A DNA stretch of 64,000 nucleotides. It comes from Lentzea sp. NEAU-D7. GTDB lineage: Bacteria; Actinomycetota; Actinomycetes; Mycobacteriales; Pseudonocardiaceae. Within the stretch, counting starts at the first letter, position 1. Each line of letters starts with the position of its first letter. The DNA lies in the NCBI RefSeq assembly GCF_026242055.1, contig NZ_JAPJDL010000034.1, positions 1 to 64,000 of the forward strand, in the 5' to 3' direction. Both the position numbers and the translations under genes were made by a program. Of this stretch, positions 24,169-32,037 are shown in pieces. The notes under the pieces were generated by a model that searched no databases, was not told the origin of the DNA, and worked only from the letters and a program-made list of their open reading frames with translations.

Positions 24169-24759
24169 GGGGGAGCCTCCTGCGTCGGGGAGCTTGGCCA
24201 CCGGGCTGTCTCGGCGGGGGATTCCGAGCCGGACTTCGGACCCTGACTACCAGGGGTCCTGTGTCCTGCCGGTGACCAAACCGTTATCGGCGGGCGAGAA
24301 CGTAACCTCGCGTCACGAGCGCAGGCAAGCCTGAGCGCCCGATGGGTGACTCTCGTCACGTTTCCGATGAGCTGGGCTATCCGTTGCTGACAGACAGTCA
24401 ACTAGCCGCGTGAGTCCTGCGTAAGTTCATCGTTGTCTCCTGACGAACTGGCGGAGCTGTCTGTTAGTTCGCTGCTAGTCCGGCTCTCGTTATGGGTTAC
24501 GTCCACGACCACGCGATCGAGTGATGCCGTCACGCTTCGTAGCTTTGCTGGGGTGCGGGGTGCTGACCTGCGGGGACTTGATCGCTGGACAGCGTTTTTC
24601 TGGGTCTGACGAGGGGTACGGAGGAGCGGCCCGTCCGGTTCACCCGATGTTGTGGGTTAACTGTTGCGTTTTTGCTCGAGCGCCTTGGCCCTGTGGCCAG
24701 TTCGCCGCGGACCAGACAACTGAGGCGACAGCCCGCGCGAGCCTGGCTACGTTCCGCCC
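24169..24759. other. Long intergenic region upstream of the SLT gene
   Basis: About 590 bp with no convincing gene and lower GC than its surroundings. It contains GTNAC-type repeats (24302-24316 and 24346-24359) that could be regulatory, and must hold the promoters of the leftward SLT gene and the rightward acetyltransferase gene. A short rightward frame at 24521-24763 has atypical codon use and is not supported. Confidence 0.6.
24302..24359. promoter_or_regulatory. GTNAC repeat pairs, possible MtrA-type sites
   Basis: GTAAC (24302-24306) and GTCAC (24312-24316) are a direct repeat with 10-bp period, and GTGAC (24346-24350) and GTCAC (24355-24359) form a second pair. MtrA, which controls cell-wall hydrolase genes in actinobacteria, binds paired GTNAC-like sites. 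Assignment is tentative. Confidence 0.35.
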
Positions 24760-25710
24760 ATGATCGAAGGCCTCACGTGGCGCCCGCTCACCCGAGACGA
24801 CGCCCAGACGTCAGCCGACCTCCTCAACGCGATCGAGGCCGTCGACAAGATCGGCGAGAACTACACGGCGGAGGACACCCTCACCGAGCTGGTCGACCCG
24901 TACGCGGACCTGGAACGCGGCAGCCTCGCGGCCTTCGACGGCGATCTCATGATCGGCTACATGAAGATCCAGTACCGGCCGACCGCCTCGGAGGTCCACC
25001 GCGTCTCCCTGGACGGCGGCGTCCACCCGTCGTACCGCCGCCAGGGCGTCGGCACCCGGCTGGTGCGGGCGGGCATCGAGTCGGCTCGCGTCCTGCACGA
25101 GCTGCACCACCCGGCGCTGCGGCTCGCGATCAACGTCCACAAGGCCGAGCACATCTCCGGCCTGCCCGAACTCCTCGGCGCCGCCGGCTTCACCCCGGTC
25201 CGCTACTTCCAGCGCATGGAGCACGCGCTCCGCGACGTCGGGCCGTCCGACGACCCGCGGATCGAGCCGTGGTCGGAGGCGACCGACGAGGAGTTCCGGC
25301 ACGTGCGGAACGAGGCGTACCGCGAGAACTGGGGCTCGACGCCGATGCCGCTAGAGCTGTGGAAGAACAAGGTGACCAACCAGACGTTCCGGCCCTCCGC
25401 CAGCTTCCTGTGGCGCGACGCCGGCGGGGTGGCGGCAGGCCTTCTGGTGACGATGAACTGGGAGGCCGACACGGAGGCCACCGGGGTTCGTGACGCGCAC
25501 TTCATGGTCATCGGCACGTTGCCCGGCTATCGGAACCGTGGCGTTGCGAGCGCTCTGCTTGGCCATGCGCTTCGGGCGGCCGCGTCGCAGGGTTATGACC
25601 GCGCGCTGCTGAGCGTGGACTCGGAGAACTCCACTGGGGCGTTCGGCATCTTCGAGCGGGCGGGCTTCGCCTCGACGATGCGCTTCGTGCGGTGGGAGCT
25701 GGGCCTCTAG
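24760..25710 (+). CDS. Tandem GNAT acetyltransferase, mycothiol-synthase-like
   Basis: The 316-residue protein has two GNAT halves. The first contains VHPSYRRQGVGTRLVRAG (about 88-105) and the second HFMVIGTLPGYRNRGVASAL (about 247-266), both acetyl-CoA-binding motif A sequences. The arrangement recalls MshD, which acetylates the cysteinyl ligand in mycothiol synthesis, but several tandem GNAT proteins share it. The final 4 nt overlap the HNH pseudogene end on the opposite strand. Confidence 0.88.
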   Translation: MIEGLTWRPLTRDDAQTSADLLNAIEAVDKIGENYTAEDTLTELVDPYADLERGSLAAFDGDLMIGYMKIQYRPTASEVHRVSLDGGVHPSYRRQGVGTRLVRAGIESARVLHELHHPALRLAINVHKAEHISGLPELLGAAGFTPVRYFQRMEHALRDVGPSDDPRIEPWSEATDEEFRHVRNEAYRENWGSTPMPLELWKNKVTNQTFRPSASFLWRDAGGVAAGLLVTMNWEADTEATGVRDAHFMVIGTLPGYRNRGVASALLGHALRAAASQGYDRALLSVDSENSTGAFGIFERAGFASTMRFVRWELGL

Positions 25711-26141
25711 CGCTTGATCTTGCGGCGCAGTTCCTCCGGCGTGATCCACTCCTTGCCGCGGTGGATCATGCGGTGGCAGTTCGAGCACAACACCACGAGA
25801 TCGGTGAGCCGCGCCTTCGTCGACATCGGTATCCAGCGTCGGCAACCCGGCCAGGTTGCCCGCGCGGTACTCCAACCGCAGCGCCTCGGCCTGCAGATGC
25901 ATCTCGACGGGGGTTCGGAGGAACTCGGCGAGCACCTCCCAGTCTCACCTGCCTCCGTTATCGGGTGCTTGGCCGAAGCTCTCATGCCGCTGCCGGATGT
26001 TCTCGCCCTTGCGAGCCACGGCGCCCGTCGTGCAGAACCTGCTGCCCTGCTGTTCCGACGAGTGCATCGGCAGGCCCCCGCAGCGTCTCCGAGAGCTCGC
26101 GGACTTCCGGGTGCTCCTCCAGCAACCGGTGCCACGGCCTC
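25707..26141 (-). pseudogene. HNH endonuclease pseudogene
   Basis: Remnants of one protein are spread over several leftward frames. In order they read RPWHRLLEEHPEVRELSETL, then GLPMHSSEQQ to ENIRQRHESFG, then DWEVLAEFLRTPVEMHL to LDTDVDE, then ARLTDLVVLCSNCHRMIHRG. The last segment is the typical C-terminus of actinobacterial McrA-type HNH nucleases. The central zinc-binding region is missing, and at least three frameshifts separate the pieces, so the gene is inactive. An intact relative would be about 300 residues. The surroundings are accessory-like. Confidence 0.75.
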
Positions 26142-26309
26142 CCTGCGGGAAGGCGGCCTTGGGCGTGTCAGGCCAGGTCAGCACAGCTGCATCACCCGAT
26201 CGAGGAAATCTGTGGTGACGGGAGTAGACATTGTCCGGCAGGTGTGGGTAATCTTCTCCTCGTTGGACGAGAGAGAACATGACACGGGAGATGACGAACT
26301 ACCCGTGAA

Positions 26310-26597
26310 GCAAGACGGTCAGGAGTGCCCGAGCTCGTCGTTCTAAGGGCTCGAGGCAGTAGACCAAGGGAAGTCGGCAGGTAAGACCGGACGCAGTGCA
26401 AGACCCCGGAGCCGGCGACCGCGTGACCAGCAAGTGCAAGTCGCAGTTCCGAAGTTGAAAGTGCAAGTCGCAAGTGCAAGACGGTCAGATGTGCCGGAGC
26501 CGATCAGTGGAAGGGGTTCTGGCAGGTGACCAGGGGCGGTCGGTGAGGTGAACCCGGCATGTGCAAGAGGTCCGGTGCCGACAGCCACGTGAGAAGA
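26310..26597 (+). repeat. Degenerate tandem direct duplication, 166-bp period
   Basis: A segment beginning GCAAGACGGTCAG at 26310 recurs at 26476. By eye the two copies (about 120 nt each, with one extra short spacer) agree at roughly 70% of positions, sharing motifs such as GACCA-GGG, GTCGG, TGCAAGA and CGTGA. Both copies are purine-rich on the plus strand. Confidence 0.6.
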
Positions 26598-26815
26598 AGG
26601 TCAGTACTCAGAGGAGAAGGGAAGGGTTGCACACCATCGGATCGCCCGCCTTCGGCTGAACTCGGCCGGACGGGTACCGCGGTTCCATCAGATTGGAAGG
26701 TGGTCTTCGGTTACGCACACGCGATCCCCGCAACGCCCGCTCGCAGTACGGGGCATGCGGAAAGAGGATGCCGATCTCACGGTCGGCTAGGTGGAAGTGA
26801 AACCCAACAACCCTT

Positions 26816-26845
26816 GGGGCCCCGGTGCTACTGCACCGGGGCCCC
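26816..26845 (+). terminator. GC hairpin upstream of the MerR-type gene
   Basis: A perfect 13-bp stem (26816-26828 with 26833-26845) closes a TACT loop, just before the GGAGG of the MerR-type gene. There is no T tract. It may end an upstream transcript or act as a leader structure. Confidence 0.55.
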
Positions 26846-26863
26846 TCGTGATGCGGAGGCGCG

Positions 26864-27241
26864 ATGACCCCAGGCAGCAATGAATCTGTGAACAACGAAC
26901 CGCAGAGCGCAGCGGACAAGTTCGACGACGAGCACTACCCCGCCTACACGATGGGCCGGGCCGCGGAGTTGCTCGGTACGACGGCGAACTTCCTGCGCAG
27001 CCTCGACGAGGCGAAGCTCATCGAGCCCCAGCGCTCAGCCGGCGGGCACCGCCGGTACAGCCGCCACCAACTGCGCCTTGCCGCCCGCGTGCGCGCACTG
27101 GTCGACCAGGGCACGGGACTGGATGCGGCGTGCCGCATCGTCACCCTGGAAGACCAGCTCGAGGAAGCGCAGGCGCTCAACGCCAAGCTCACTCCCCCGC
27201 CTGCACCCGACGATCCGTATCCGCCGCTGCAGAGCGTGTGA
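26864..27241 (+). CDS. MerR-family transcriptional regulator
   Basis: The 125-residue protein has a MerR-type winged helix: YTMGRAAELLGTTANFLRSL is the helix-turn-helix, followed by SAGGHRRYSRHQL, the wing and the second helix pair, and a short dimerisation helix near residues 95-112. There is no C-terminal effector domain with metal-binding cysteines, so it belongs with the short HspR-like/SoxR-unrelated group. The ATG at 26864 has GCGGAGGCG upstream. Confidence 0.9.
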   Translation: MTPGSNESVNNEPQSAADKFDDEHYPAYTMGRAAELLGTTANFLRSLDEAKLIEPQRSAGGHRRYSRHQLRLAARVRALVDQGTGLDAACRIVTLEDQLEEAQALNAKLTPPPAPDDPYPPLQSV

Positions 27242-27491
27242 GTCGTTCGAGGACCGGGACGTGAGCGGGAGCAACGTGTTCGTCGAGTGGCTGTATACGC
27301 GGCGCAGCACTCTTGAGCGACCAGTGAGAACTCGTCCGACGACGGCCGTCAGAGCGACGTGGACTCACCAAGTCGCCGATGTCGTAGCCCTCGGTGGGGT
27401 CGCCAAGCACCGCGACGAGATCCGCCGATGTCAGCGACTCGCTGAACACCCTCAACGAAGCCGCGTACTCCTGTTGCTCTCGCCCGGACAT
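27242..27491 (-). pseudogene. Truncated DUF4279-family gene
   Basis: The leftward frame starts at the ATG at 27491 (with GAGGGGGAC upstream) and reads EYAASLRVFSESLTSADLVA and WSLKSAAPRIQPLDEHVA, matching the N-terminal half of DUF4279 proteins, then passes into unrelated sequence and stops inside the convergent MerR-type gene (about 27189). Full-length members are about 140 residues. Loss of the C-terminal half suggests a broken gene. Confidence 0.55.
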
Positions 27492-27835
27492 CAGACGTCC
27501 CCCTCACGTCGTCCGATGATCGCGTCAGCGCCGAAAGCACGGGACGTCGCGCTGAAGGTGTCGGCCAAATCGACGCGAACAGGACCAACCGGGGGAACTG
27601 CGGCGACGCCGAGTGAGCAGCGTTTTGGCAGGTAGGCTCATATGAGAACGCCCCGAGCAATGATCTTGCTCGGGGCGTTTCTTGTTCCGTGCATGTTCCG
27701 TGAGCCGTGGCGGACCGCCGCACGAAGCGGCAGACGGTGACCTGCGGCGCTGACGTCGTTGGCAGCATCGGAGCAGGTCAACCGGCATACATGGCCTTCA
27801 CGCAGGAACTGCGGAACGGCACTGCGTGGGCGAGG
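27492..27835. other. Intergenic region with terminator
   Basis: About 340 bp between the truncated DUF4279 gene and the dimethylargininase stop. Apart from a strong terminator (27647-27679), I see nothing that can be assigned; the frames present have poor codon use. Confidence 0.5.
27647..27679. terminator. Intrinsic terminator
   Basis: A perfect 14-bp stem (27647-27660 with 27666-27679) with a TGATC loop and a following TCTTGTTCC on the plus strand. Confidence 0.85.
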
Positions 27836-28720
27836 TCAGCCGCGCAGTTCCATCGTGCAGCACTTCGGGCCGCCGCCCGACTTGCGCAGCTCCGAGATGT
27901 CCACGAACACGGGCTCGAACCCGCGCCGCGCCACCTGCTCGGCGAGATGAGTGGCCTCCACCGGCATGACGACGTGCTTGCCGTCGGACACCGCGTTCAG
28001 GCCGAGGCACACGGCGTCGTCGTCGTTGGCGATCACGGCGTCCGGGAAGAGGCGGCGGAGGACCTGCTGGGAACCCGGCGAGAAGGCTTCCGGGTAGTAG
28101 GCGACCAGGGGTGACGGGGACTGGTCGTCGAGCATGAACAAGGCCACGTCGAGGTGGTAGAAGCGCGGGTCGACCAGCTGCAGGGACACGACCGGGACGC
28201 CGAGGACCTCCTGCGCCTCCGAGTGTGCGCCTGGGTCCGTGCGGAAGCCCGTGCCGGCGAGGAGCAGGGAGCCGGTCCAGGTGAAGTCGCCCTCTGCCTC
28301 GTTCACGGCGGTGGGCATGACGACCGAGTTGTAGCCCGAGGACAGGAACCAGCGGCGGAAGTGGTCGGCTTCTGCCGAGCGCTGGGAGGCCCTGAACCTG
28401 GAGCCGAGGACTCGGCCGTCGATGACGGTGCCGCTGTTGGCCGAGAAGACCATGTCCGGGAGGCCGGGGACCGGGTCGATCACCTGCACGTCGTGGCCCA
28501 GGCGTTCGTAGGTCTCCTTGAGCGCGGTCCACTGCTCCACGGCCAGCGTTGTGCTGGTGGGCTGAGTGGGATCCATCCACGGGTTGATGGCGTACTCCAC
28601 CGTGAAGTACGTCGGCGGGCACATGAGGTACCGACGGGTCGTCGGCATGCGCGTCGGCGCGAGGGGTGCGGCGATGTCGAGCGTGATCGGCTCGCCGGGC
28701 CCGGAGATGGATACGGTCAT
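27836..28720 (-). CDS. Dimethylargininase (amidinotransferase superfamily)
   Basis: The 294-residue protein belongs to the guanidine-modifying superfamily and is closest to dimethylargininase (DDAH), which converts methylated arginines to citrulline. His189 (FYHLD) and Cys287 in GGGPKCCTMELR are the catalytic pair, and PDMVFSANSG and NEAEGDFTWTG are the substrate-binding segments. Arginine deiminase is an alternative, but the length fits DDAH. It is divergent from an Lrp-type regulator, an arrangement seen in several actinobacteria. Confidence 0.85.
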   Translation of the reverse strand: MTVSISGPGEPITLDIAAPLAPTRMPTTRRYLMCPPTYFTVEYAINPWMDPTQPTSTTLAVEQWTALKETYERLGHDVQVIDPVPGLPDMVFSANSGTVIDGRVLGSRFRASQRSAEADHFRRWFLSSGYNSVVMPTAVNEAEGDFTWTGSLLLAGTGFRTDPGAHSEAQEVLGVPVVSLQLVDPRFYHLDVALFMLDDQSPSPLVAYYPEAFSPGSQQVLRRLFPDAVIANDDDAVCLGLNAVSDGKHVVMPVEATHLAEQVARRGFEPVFVDISELRKSGGGPKCCTMELRG

Positions 28721-28786
28721 GGATCGAAATGTAAAGGGCTGTTAGACCATCGATCAACGCCGCGACATTGCGTTAACTAGGGCAGA

Positions 28787-29236
28787 ATGTTGCGTGTGGA
28801 CAGCATCGACCAGCGAATCATTTCGTGCCTCATGGCCAACGCCCGTTCCAGCTACGCGGAGATCGGGAAGGAGGTGGGGCTGAGTGCCCCCGCGGTGAAG
28901 CGGCGGGTCGACAAACTGCTGGACACGGGGGTGTTGCGCGGGTTCACGGCGGTGGTGGACCCGGAGGCGCTGGGGTGGGGCACCGAGGCCTTCGTCGAGG
29001 TGCACTGCAAGGGCAACGTCGCGCCGCACGACATCCAGCACCGGCTGGAGCCGATGGCCGAGGTCAGCGCGGCCTACACGGTGTCGGGGGCCGCGGACGC
29101 GATCGTGCACCTGCGGGCCGCGGACATCCACCACCTCGAGACCGCGCTGGAACGGCTCAGGGCCGTCGAGATCATCGACCGGACCGTGTCGACGGTTGTG
29201 CTGTCCCGGCTCCTGGACCGGCCGATCGCGCCCTAG
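28787..29236 (+). CDS. Lrp/AsnC-family transcriptional regulator
   Basis: The 149-residue protein has the AsnC helix-turn-helix (IISCLMANARSSYAEIGKEV and LSAPAVKRRVDKLLDTGVL) and a RAM ligand-binding domain (about 68-140). Such proteins sense amino acids, here perhaps arginine or a product of the divergent dimethylargininase. Only 66 bp separate the two genes. The crotonase gene starts 10 nt after its stop, so the two may be co-transcribed. Confidence 0.93.
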   Translation: MLRVDSIDQRIISCLMANARSSYAEIGKEVGLSAPAVKRRVDKLLDTGVLRGFTAVVDPEALGWGTEAFVEVHCKGNVAPHDIQHRLEPMAEVSAAYTVSGAADAIVHLRAADIHHLETALERLRAVEIIDRTVSTVVLSRLLDRPIAP

Positions 29237-29246
29237 GGTGCGGGGC

Positions 29247-29987
29247 ATGGCTGAGGTTCTGCTGGAGCACCACGATTCCGTCGCCGTGATCACCATCAAC
29301 GATCCGGAGCGGCGCAACGCACTGACCGTCGACCTGTCGCGGGAGCTCGCGGACAAGGTCGCGGAAGCGGAACGGGAAGCCAACGCGCTGGTCATCACAG
29401 GTGCTCCGCCGGCGTTCTGCGCCGGGGCGGACCTCACGCAGCTCGGCAACTCCAAGGACGAGGGACTCAAGCGGATCTACCAGGGCTTTCTCGCCGTGGC
29501 CAACGCGAAGATCCCCACGATCGCCGCGGTCAACGGGGCGGCGGTCGGCGCGGGGCTCAACCTCGCGCTGGCCGCGGACGTGCGGATCGCCGGGCCGAAG
29601 GCGCGGTTCGACGCACGGTTCCTGCAGCTCGGCATCCACCCCGGTGGTGGCATGACGTGGATGCTGCAACGGATCGCCGGGCCGCAGACCGCCACGGCGA
29701 TGACGTTGTTCGGGCAGATCCTCGACGCCGACCAGGCCGTCGCGCACGGACTCGCCTACGCCAGGGCCGAAGACCCACTGTCAGTGGCGAAGGAGCTGGC
29801 GCGGGCCTCTGCCGAGGCTCCTGCGGAACTCGTCCGGACGATCAAGGCCACGATGCGGGCGACCGATGCAATGCACGACCACGCGGAAGCGGTCGCGCTC
29901 GAGCTGATCCCACAGGTCGCTTCGATCGACACTCCAGAGTTCGCTGCGAGGCTTGCCGCGATGAAGGCTCGGATCAGCGGACGATAA
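29247..29987 (+). CDS. Crotonase-family protein lacking both canonical glutamates
   Basis: The 246-residue protein has the crotonase fold: AFCAGADL (57-64) for one oxyanion-hole half and NGAAVGAGLNLALAADVRI for the other. At the two positions occupied by catalytic glutamates in enoyl-CoA hydratase, this protein has Asn105 and Phe125. Hydration by the usual mechanism is therefore unlikely; an isomerase, decarboxylase or hydrolase activity on an acyl-CoA is possible. The ATG at 29247 was chosen because the upstream frame overlaps the Lrp-type gene. Confidence 0.85.
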   Translation: MAEVLLEHHDSVAVITINDPERRNALTVDLSRELADKVAEAEREANALVITGAPPAFCAGADLTQLGNSKDEGLKRIYQGFLAVANAKIPTIAAVNGAAVGAGLNLALAADVRIAGPKARFDARFLQLGIHPGGGMTWMLQRIAGPQTATAMTLFGQILDADQAVAHGLAYARAEDPLSVAKELARASAEAPAELVRTIKATMRATDAMHDHAEAVALELIPQVASIDTPEFAARLAAMKARISGR

Positions 29988-29989
29988 GT

Positions 29990-30006
29990 GTTACCTTGGG
30001 TAACAG
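29990..30006. promoter_or_regulatory. Palindrome TGTTACC-N3-GGTAACA
   Basis: A perfect 7-bp inverted repeat with a 3-nt spacer, just after the crotonase stop and about 190 bp upstream of korA. It may be an operator for korAB or a weak terminator. The cognate regulator is unknown. Confidence 0.4.
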
Positions 30007-30198
30007 GTATCGAGGGTGACGTCTGCCGCATTCGGGTATCCGCTGGTAGTGCTGTGCTTACCGTTGAGTTAAGGACCCGTTGCGGCAGGTGGGACAGTTC
30101 GTCTCGCCTGGTGGTACACGGCCCGTCTCGCAGGCGGTCCTGGCGACTACCCTCGTGGTGGGGCACGGCCACCCTTGGAGAGAGGTATCGGCGTAGGA

Positions 30199-32037
30199 AT
30201 GAGCACTGAGACCCGCAAGCTGGATCGCGTTGTGATCCGCTTCGCCGGCGACTCCGGTGACGGCATGCAGCTCACCGGAGACCGGTTCACGTCGGAAGCG
30301 GCGGCGTTCGGCAACGACCTCGCCACGCAGCCCAACTTCCCCGCCGAGATCCGCGCACCACAGGGGACCCTGCCCGGTGTGTCGTCGTTCCAGCTGCACT
30401 TCGCCGACTACGACATCCTGACGCCCGGCGACCGTCCCGACGTCCTCGTCGCGATGAACCCCGCCGCGCTCAAGGCGAACGTCGTCGACCTGCCGGACGG
30501 CGGCATCCTCATCGTCAACACCGACGAGTTCTCGAAGCGGAACCTGACGAAGGTCGGGTACGACTCGAACCCGCTCGAGGACGACTCGCTCGAGAGGTTC
30601 CAGGTCCACAAGGTCGCCATGGCGACGCTGACCATCGGCGCCCTCGAAGAGACCGGTCTCGGCAAGAAGGACGCTGAACGCGCGAAGAACATGTTCGCGC
30701 TCGGCCTGCTGTCGTGGATGTACCACCGGCCGACCGAGGGCACGGAACGGTTCCTGCGCGAGAAGTTCGCGAAGAAGCCGGACATCGCCGAGGCCAACGT
30801 CCTGGCGTTCCGCGCCGGCTTCTACTACGGCGAGACGACCGAGGCCTTCGCCGTCACCTACGAGGTGGCGCCCGCGAAGCTCAACGTCGGCACCTACCGC
30901 CAGATCACCGGCAACACGGCGACGGCGTACGGCATCGTCGCGGCGGCCCAGCTCGCGAAGCTGCCCGTCGTGCTCGGCACGTACCCGATCACGCCGGCGT
31001 CGGACATCCTGCACGAGCTGAGCAAGCACAAGAACTTCGACATCACCACGGTGCAGGCCGAGGACGAGATCGCGGGCATCGGCATCGCCCTCGGCGCGTC
31101 CTACGGCGGTGCCATCGGCGTGACGTCGACGTCCGGCCCCGGCATCGCGCTGAAGTCCGAGACCATCGGTCTCGGCGTGATGACCGAGCTGCCGCTGCTC
31201 GTGATCGACGTGCAGCGCGGTGGCCCGTCCACCGGTCTGCCGACGAAGACCGAGCAGGCCGACCTGCTGCAGGCGATGTTCGGCCGCAACGGCGAGTCGC
31301 CCGTGCCGATCGTGGCGCCGCAGTCCCCCTCGGACTGCTTCGACGCCGTGGTCGACGCGACCAGGATCGCGCTGAAGTACCGCACCCCGGTGCTGTTCCT
31401 GAGCGACGGCGCGATCGCGAACGGCTCCGAGCCGTGGATGATCCCCGACGTCGAGACGCTGCCCGACCTCACGGTCGAGTTCGCGACCGACCCGGAGAAC
31501 TTCCAGCCGTACTCCCGCGACCCGGAGACGCTGGCGCGGCCGTGGGCCGTGCCGGGCACTCCCGGCCTGCAGCACCGCATCGGCGGTCTGGAGAAGCAGG
31601 ACGTCACGGGCAACATCTCGTACGACCCGGAGAACCACGACAAGATGGTTCGCCTGCGCCAGGCCAAGATCGACGGCATCGAGGTGCCGGACGTCGTGGT
31701 CGAGGACCCGGACGGCAACGCGAAGGTCCTGGTCGTCGGCTGGGGTTCGTCCTACGGCCCGATCGGCGCCGCGGCACGGCGGGTCCGCAAGCTCGGCCTC
31801 CCGGTCGCGCACGCGCACCTGCGGCACCTCAACCCGTTCCCCAAGAACCTGGGTGACGTGCTGAAGTCGTACGAGAAGGTCATCGTGCCGGAAATGAACC
31901 TGGGGCAGCTGGCGTTGCTGTTGAGGGCGAAGTACCTGGTGGACGCCGTGTCCTACACCAAGGTGCAGGGCCTTCCCTTCAAGGCGGAGGAGCTGCAGGA
32001 CGTGCTCGCTGACGTGATCAAGGGGGTGTCGGCGTGA
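30199..32037 (+). CDS. korA: 2-oxoglutarate:ferredoxin oxidoreductase alpha subunit (fused gamma-alpha)
   Basis: KorAB oxidises 2-oxoglutarate to succinyl-CoA, reducing ferredoxin. The 612-residue KorA is the fused form: an N-terminal gamma domain (about 1-190, FAGDSGDGMQLTGDRF) and an alpha domain (about 230-600) with TYPITPASDILHEL and GPSTGLPTKTEQADL. The ATG at 30199 is preferred to an upstream start because GAGAGAGG lies ahead of it. The last 4 nt overlap the korB GTG. In M. tuberculosis the enzyme supports growth on fatty acids. Confidence 0.97.
   Translation: MSTETRKLDRVVIRFAGDSGDGMQLTGDRFTSEAAAFGNDLATQPNFPAEIRAPQGTLPGVSSFQLHFADYDILTPGDRPDVLVAMNPAALKANVVDLPDGGILIVNTDEFSKRNLTKVGYDSNPLEDDSLERFQVHKVAMATLTIGALEETGLGKKDAERAKNMFALGLLSWMYHRPTEGTERFLREKFAKKPDIAEANVLAFRAGFYYGETTEAFAVTYEVAPAKLNVGTYRQITGNTATAYGIVAAAQLAKLPVVLGTYPITPASDILHELSKHKNFDITTVQAEDEIAGIGIALGASYGGAIGVTSTSGPGIALKSETIGLGVMTELPLLVIDVQRGGPSTGLPTKTEQADLLQAMFGRNGESPVPIVAPQSPSDCFDAVVDATRIALKYRTPVLFLSDGAIANGSEPWMIPDVETLPDLTVEFATDPENFQPYSRDPETLARPWAVPGTPGLQHRIGGLEKQDVTGNISYDPENHDKMVRLRQAKIDGIEVPDVVVEDPDGNAKVLVVGWGSSYGPIGAAARRVRKLGLPVAHAHLRHLNPFPKNLGDVLKSYEKVIVPEMNLGQLALLLRAKYLVDAVSYTKVQGLPFKAEELQDVLADVIKGVSA

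Larger units (their letters stand above)
25711..26863. other. Non-coding stretch with nuclease remnant and repeats
   Basis: No intact gene was found over about 1.15 kb. The left part holds the HNH pseudogene. The right part (about 26200-26845) is purine-rich on the plus strand, contains a degenerate direct duplication (26310-26430 and 26476-26597) and ends in a perfect hairpin before the MerR-type gene. It could be a decayed mobile region or a structured RNA; the sequence does not decide. Confidence 0.55.

Noticed and set aside
24169..24400. Possible c-di-AMP (ydaO) riboswitch before the SLT gene
   Set aside because: Such riboswitches are common before actinobacterial cell-wall hydrolases, but I could not find the conserved CCGAA-CCG-CAGCT core.
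24521..24763. 80-codon rightward frame upstream of the acetyltransferase gene
   Set aside because: Codon use is unlike neighbouring genes, and it has no ribosome-binding site and no family resemblance.
26310..26597. CRISPR array
   Set aside because: Only two degenerate copies of about 120 nt with no uniform short repeats or spacers and no cas genes.
26200..26845. RNase P RNA, tmRNA or group II intron
   Set aside because: None of the conserved core sequences (GAGGAAAGTCC, GGGGCTGA, or a domain V hairpin) is visible.
25707..26845. IscB/HEARO-type nuclease with guide RNA
   Set aside because: The HNH remnant is of the McrA type, without RuvC or bridge-helix segments, and lies on the opposite strand to the repeat orientation.
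26559..26867. 102-codon rightward frame overlapping the MerR-type start by 4 nt
   Set aside because: It uses many rare AGA, AGG, GTA and GGA codons, includes the repeat and hairpin sequence and has no recognisable domain.
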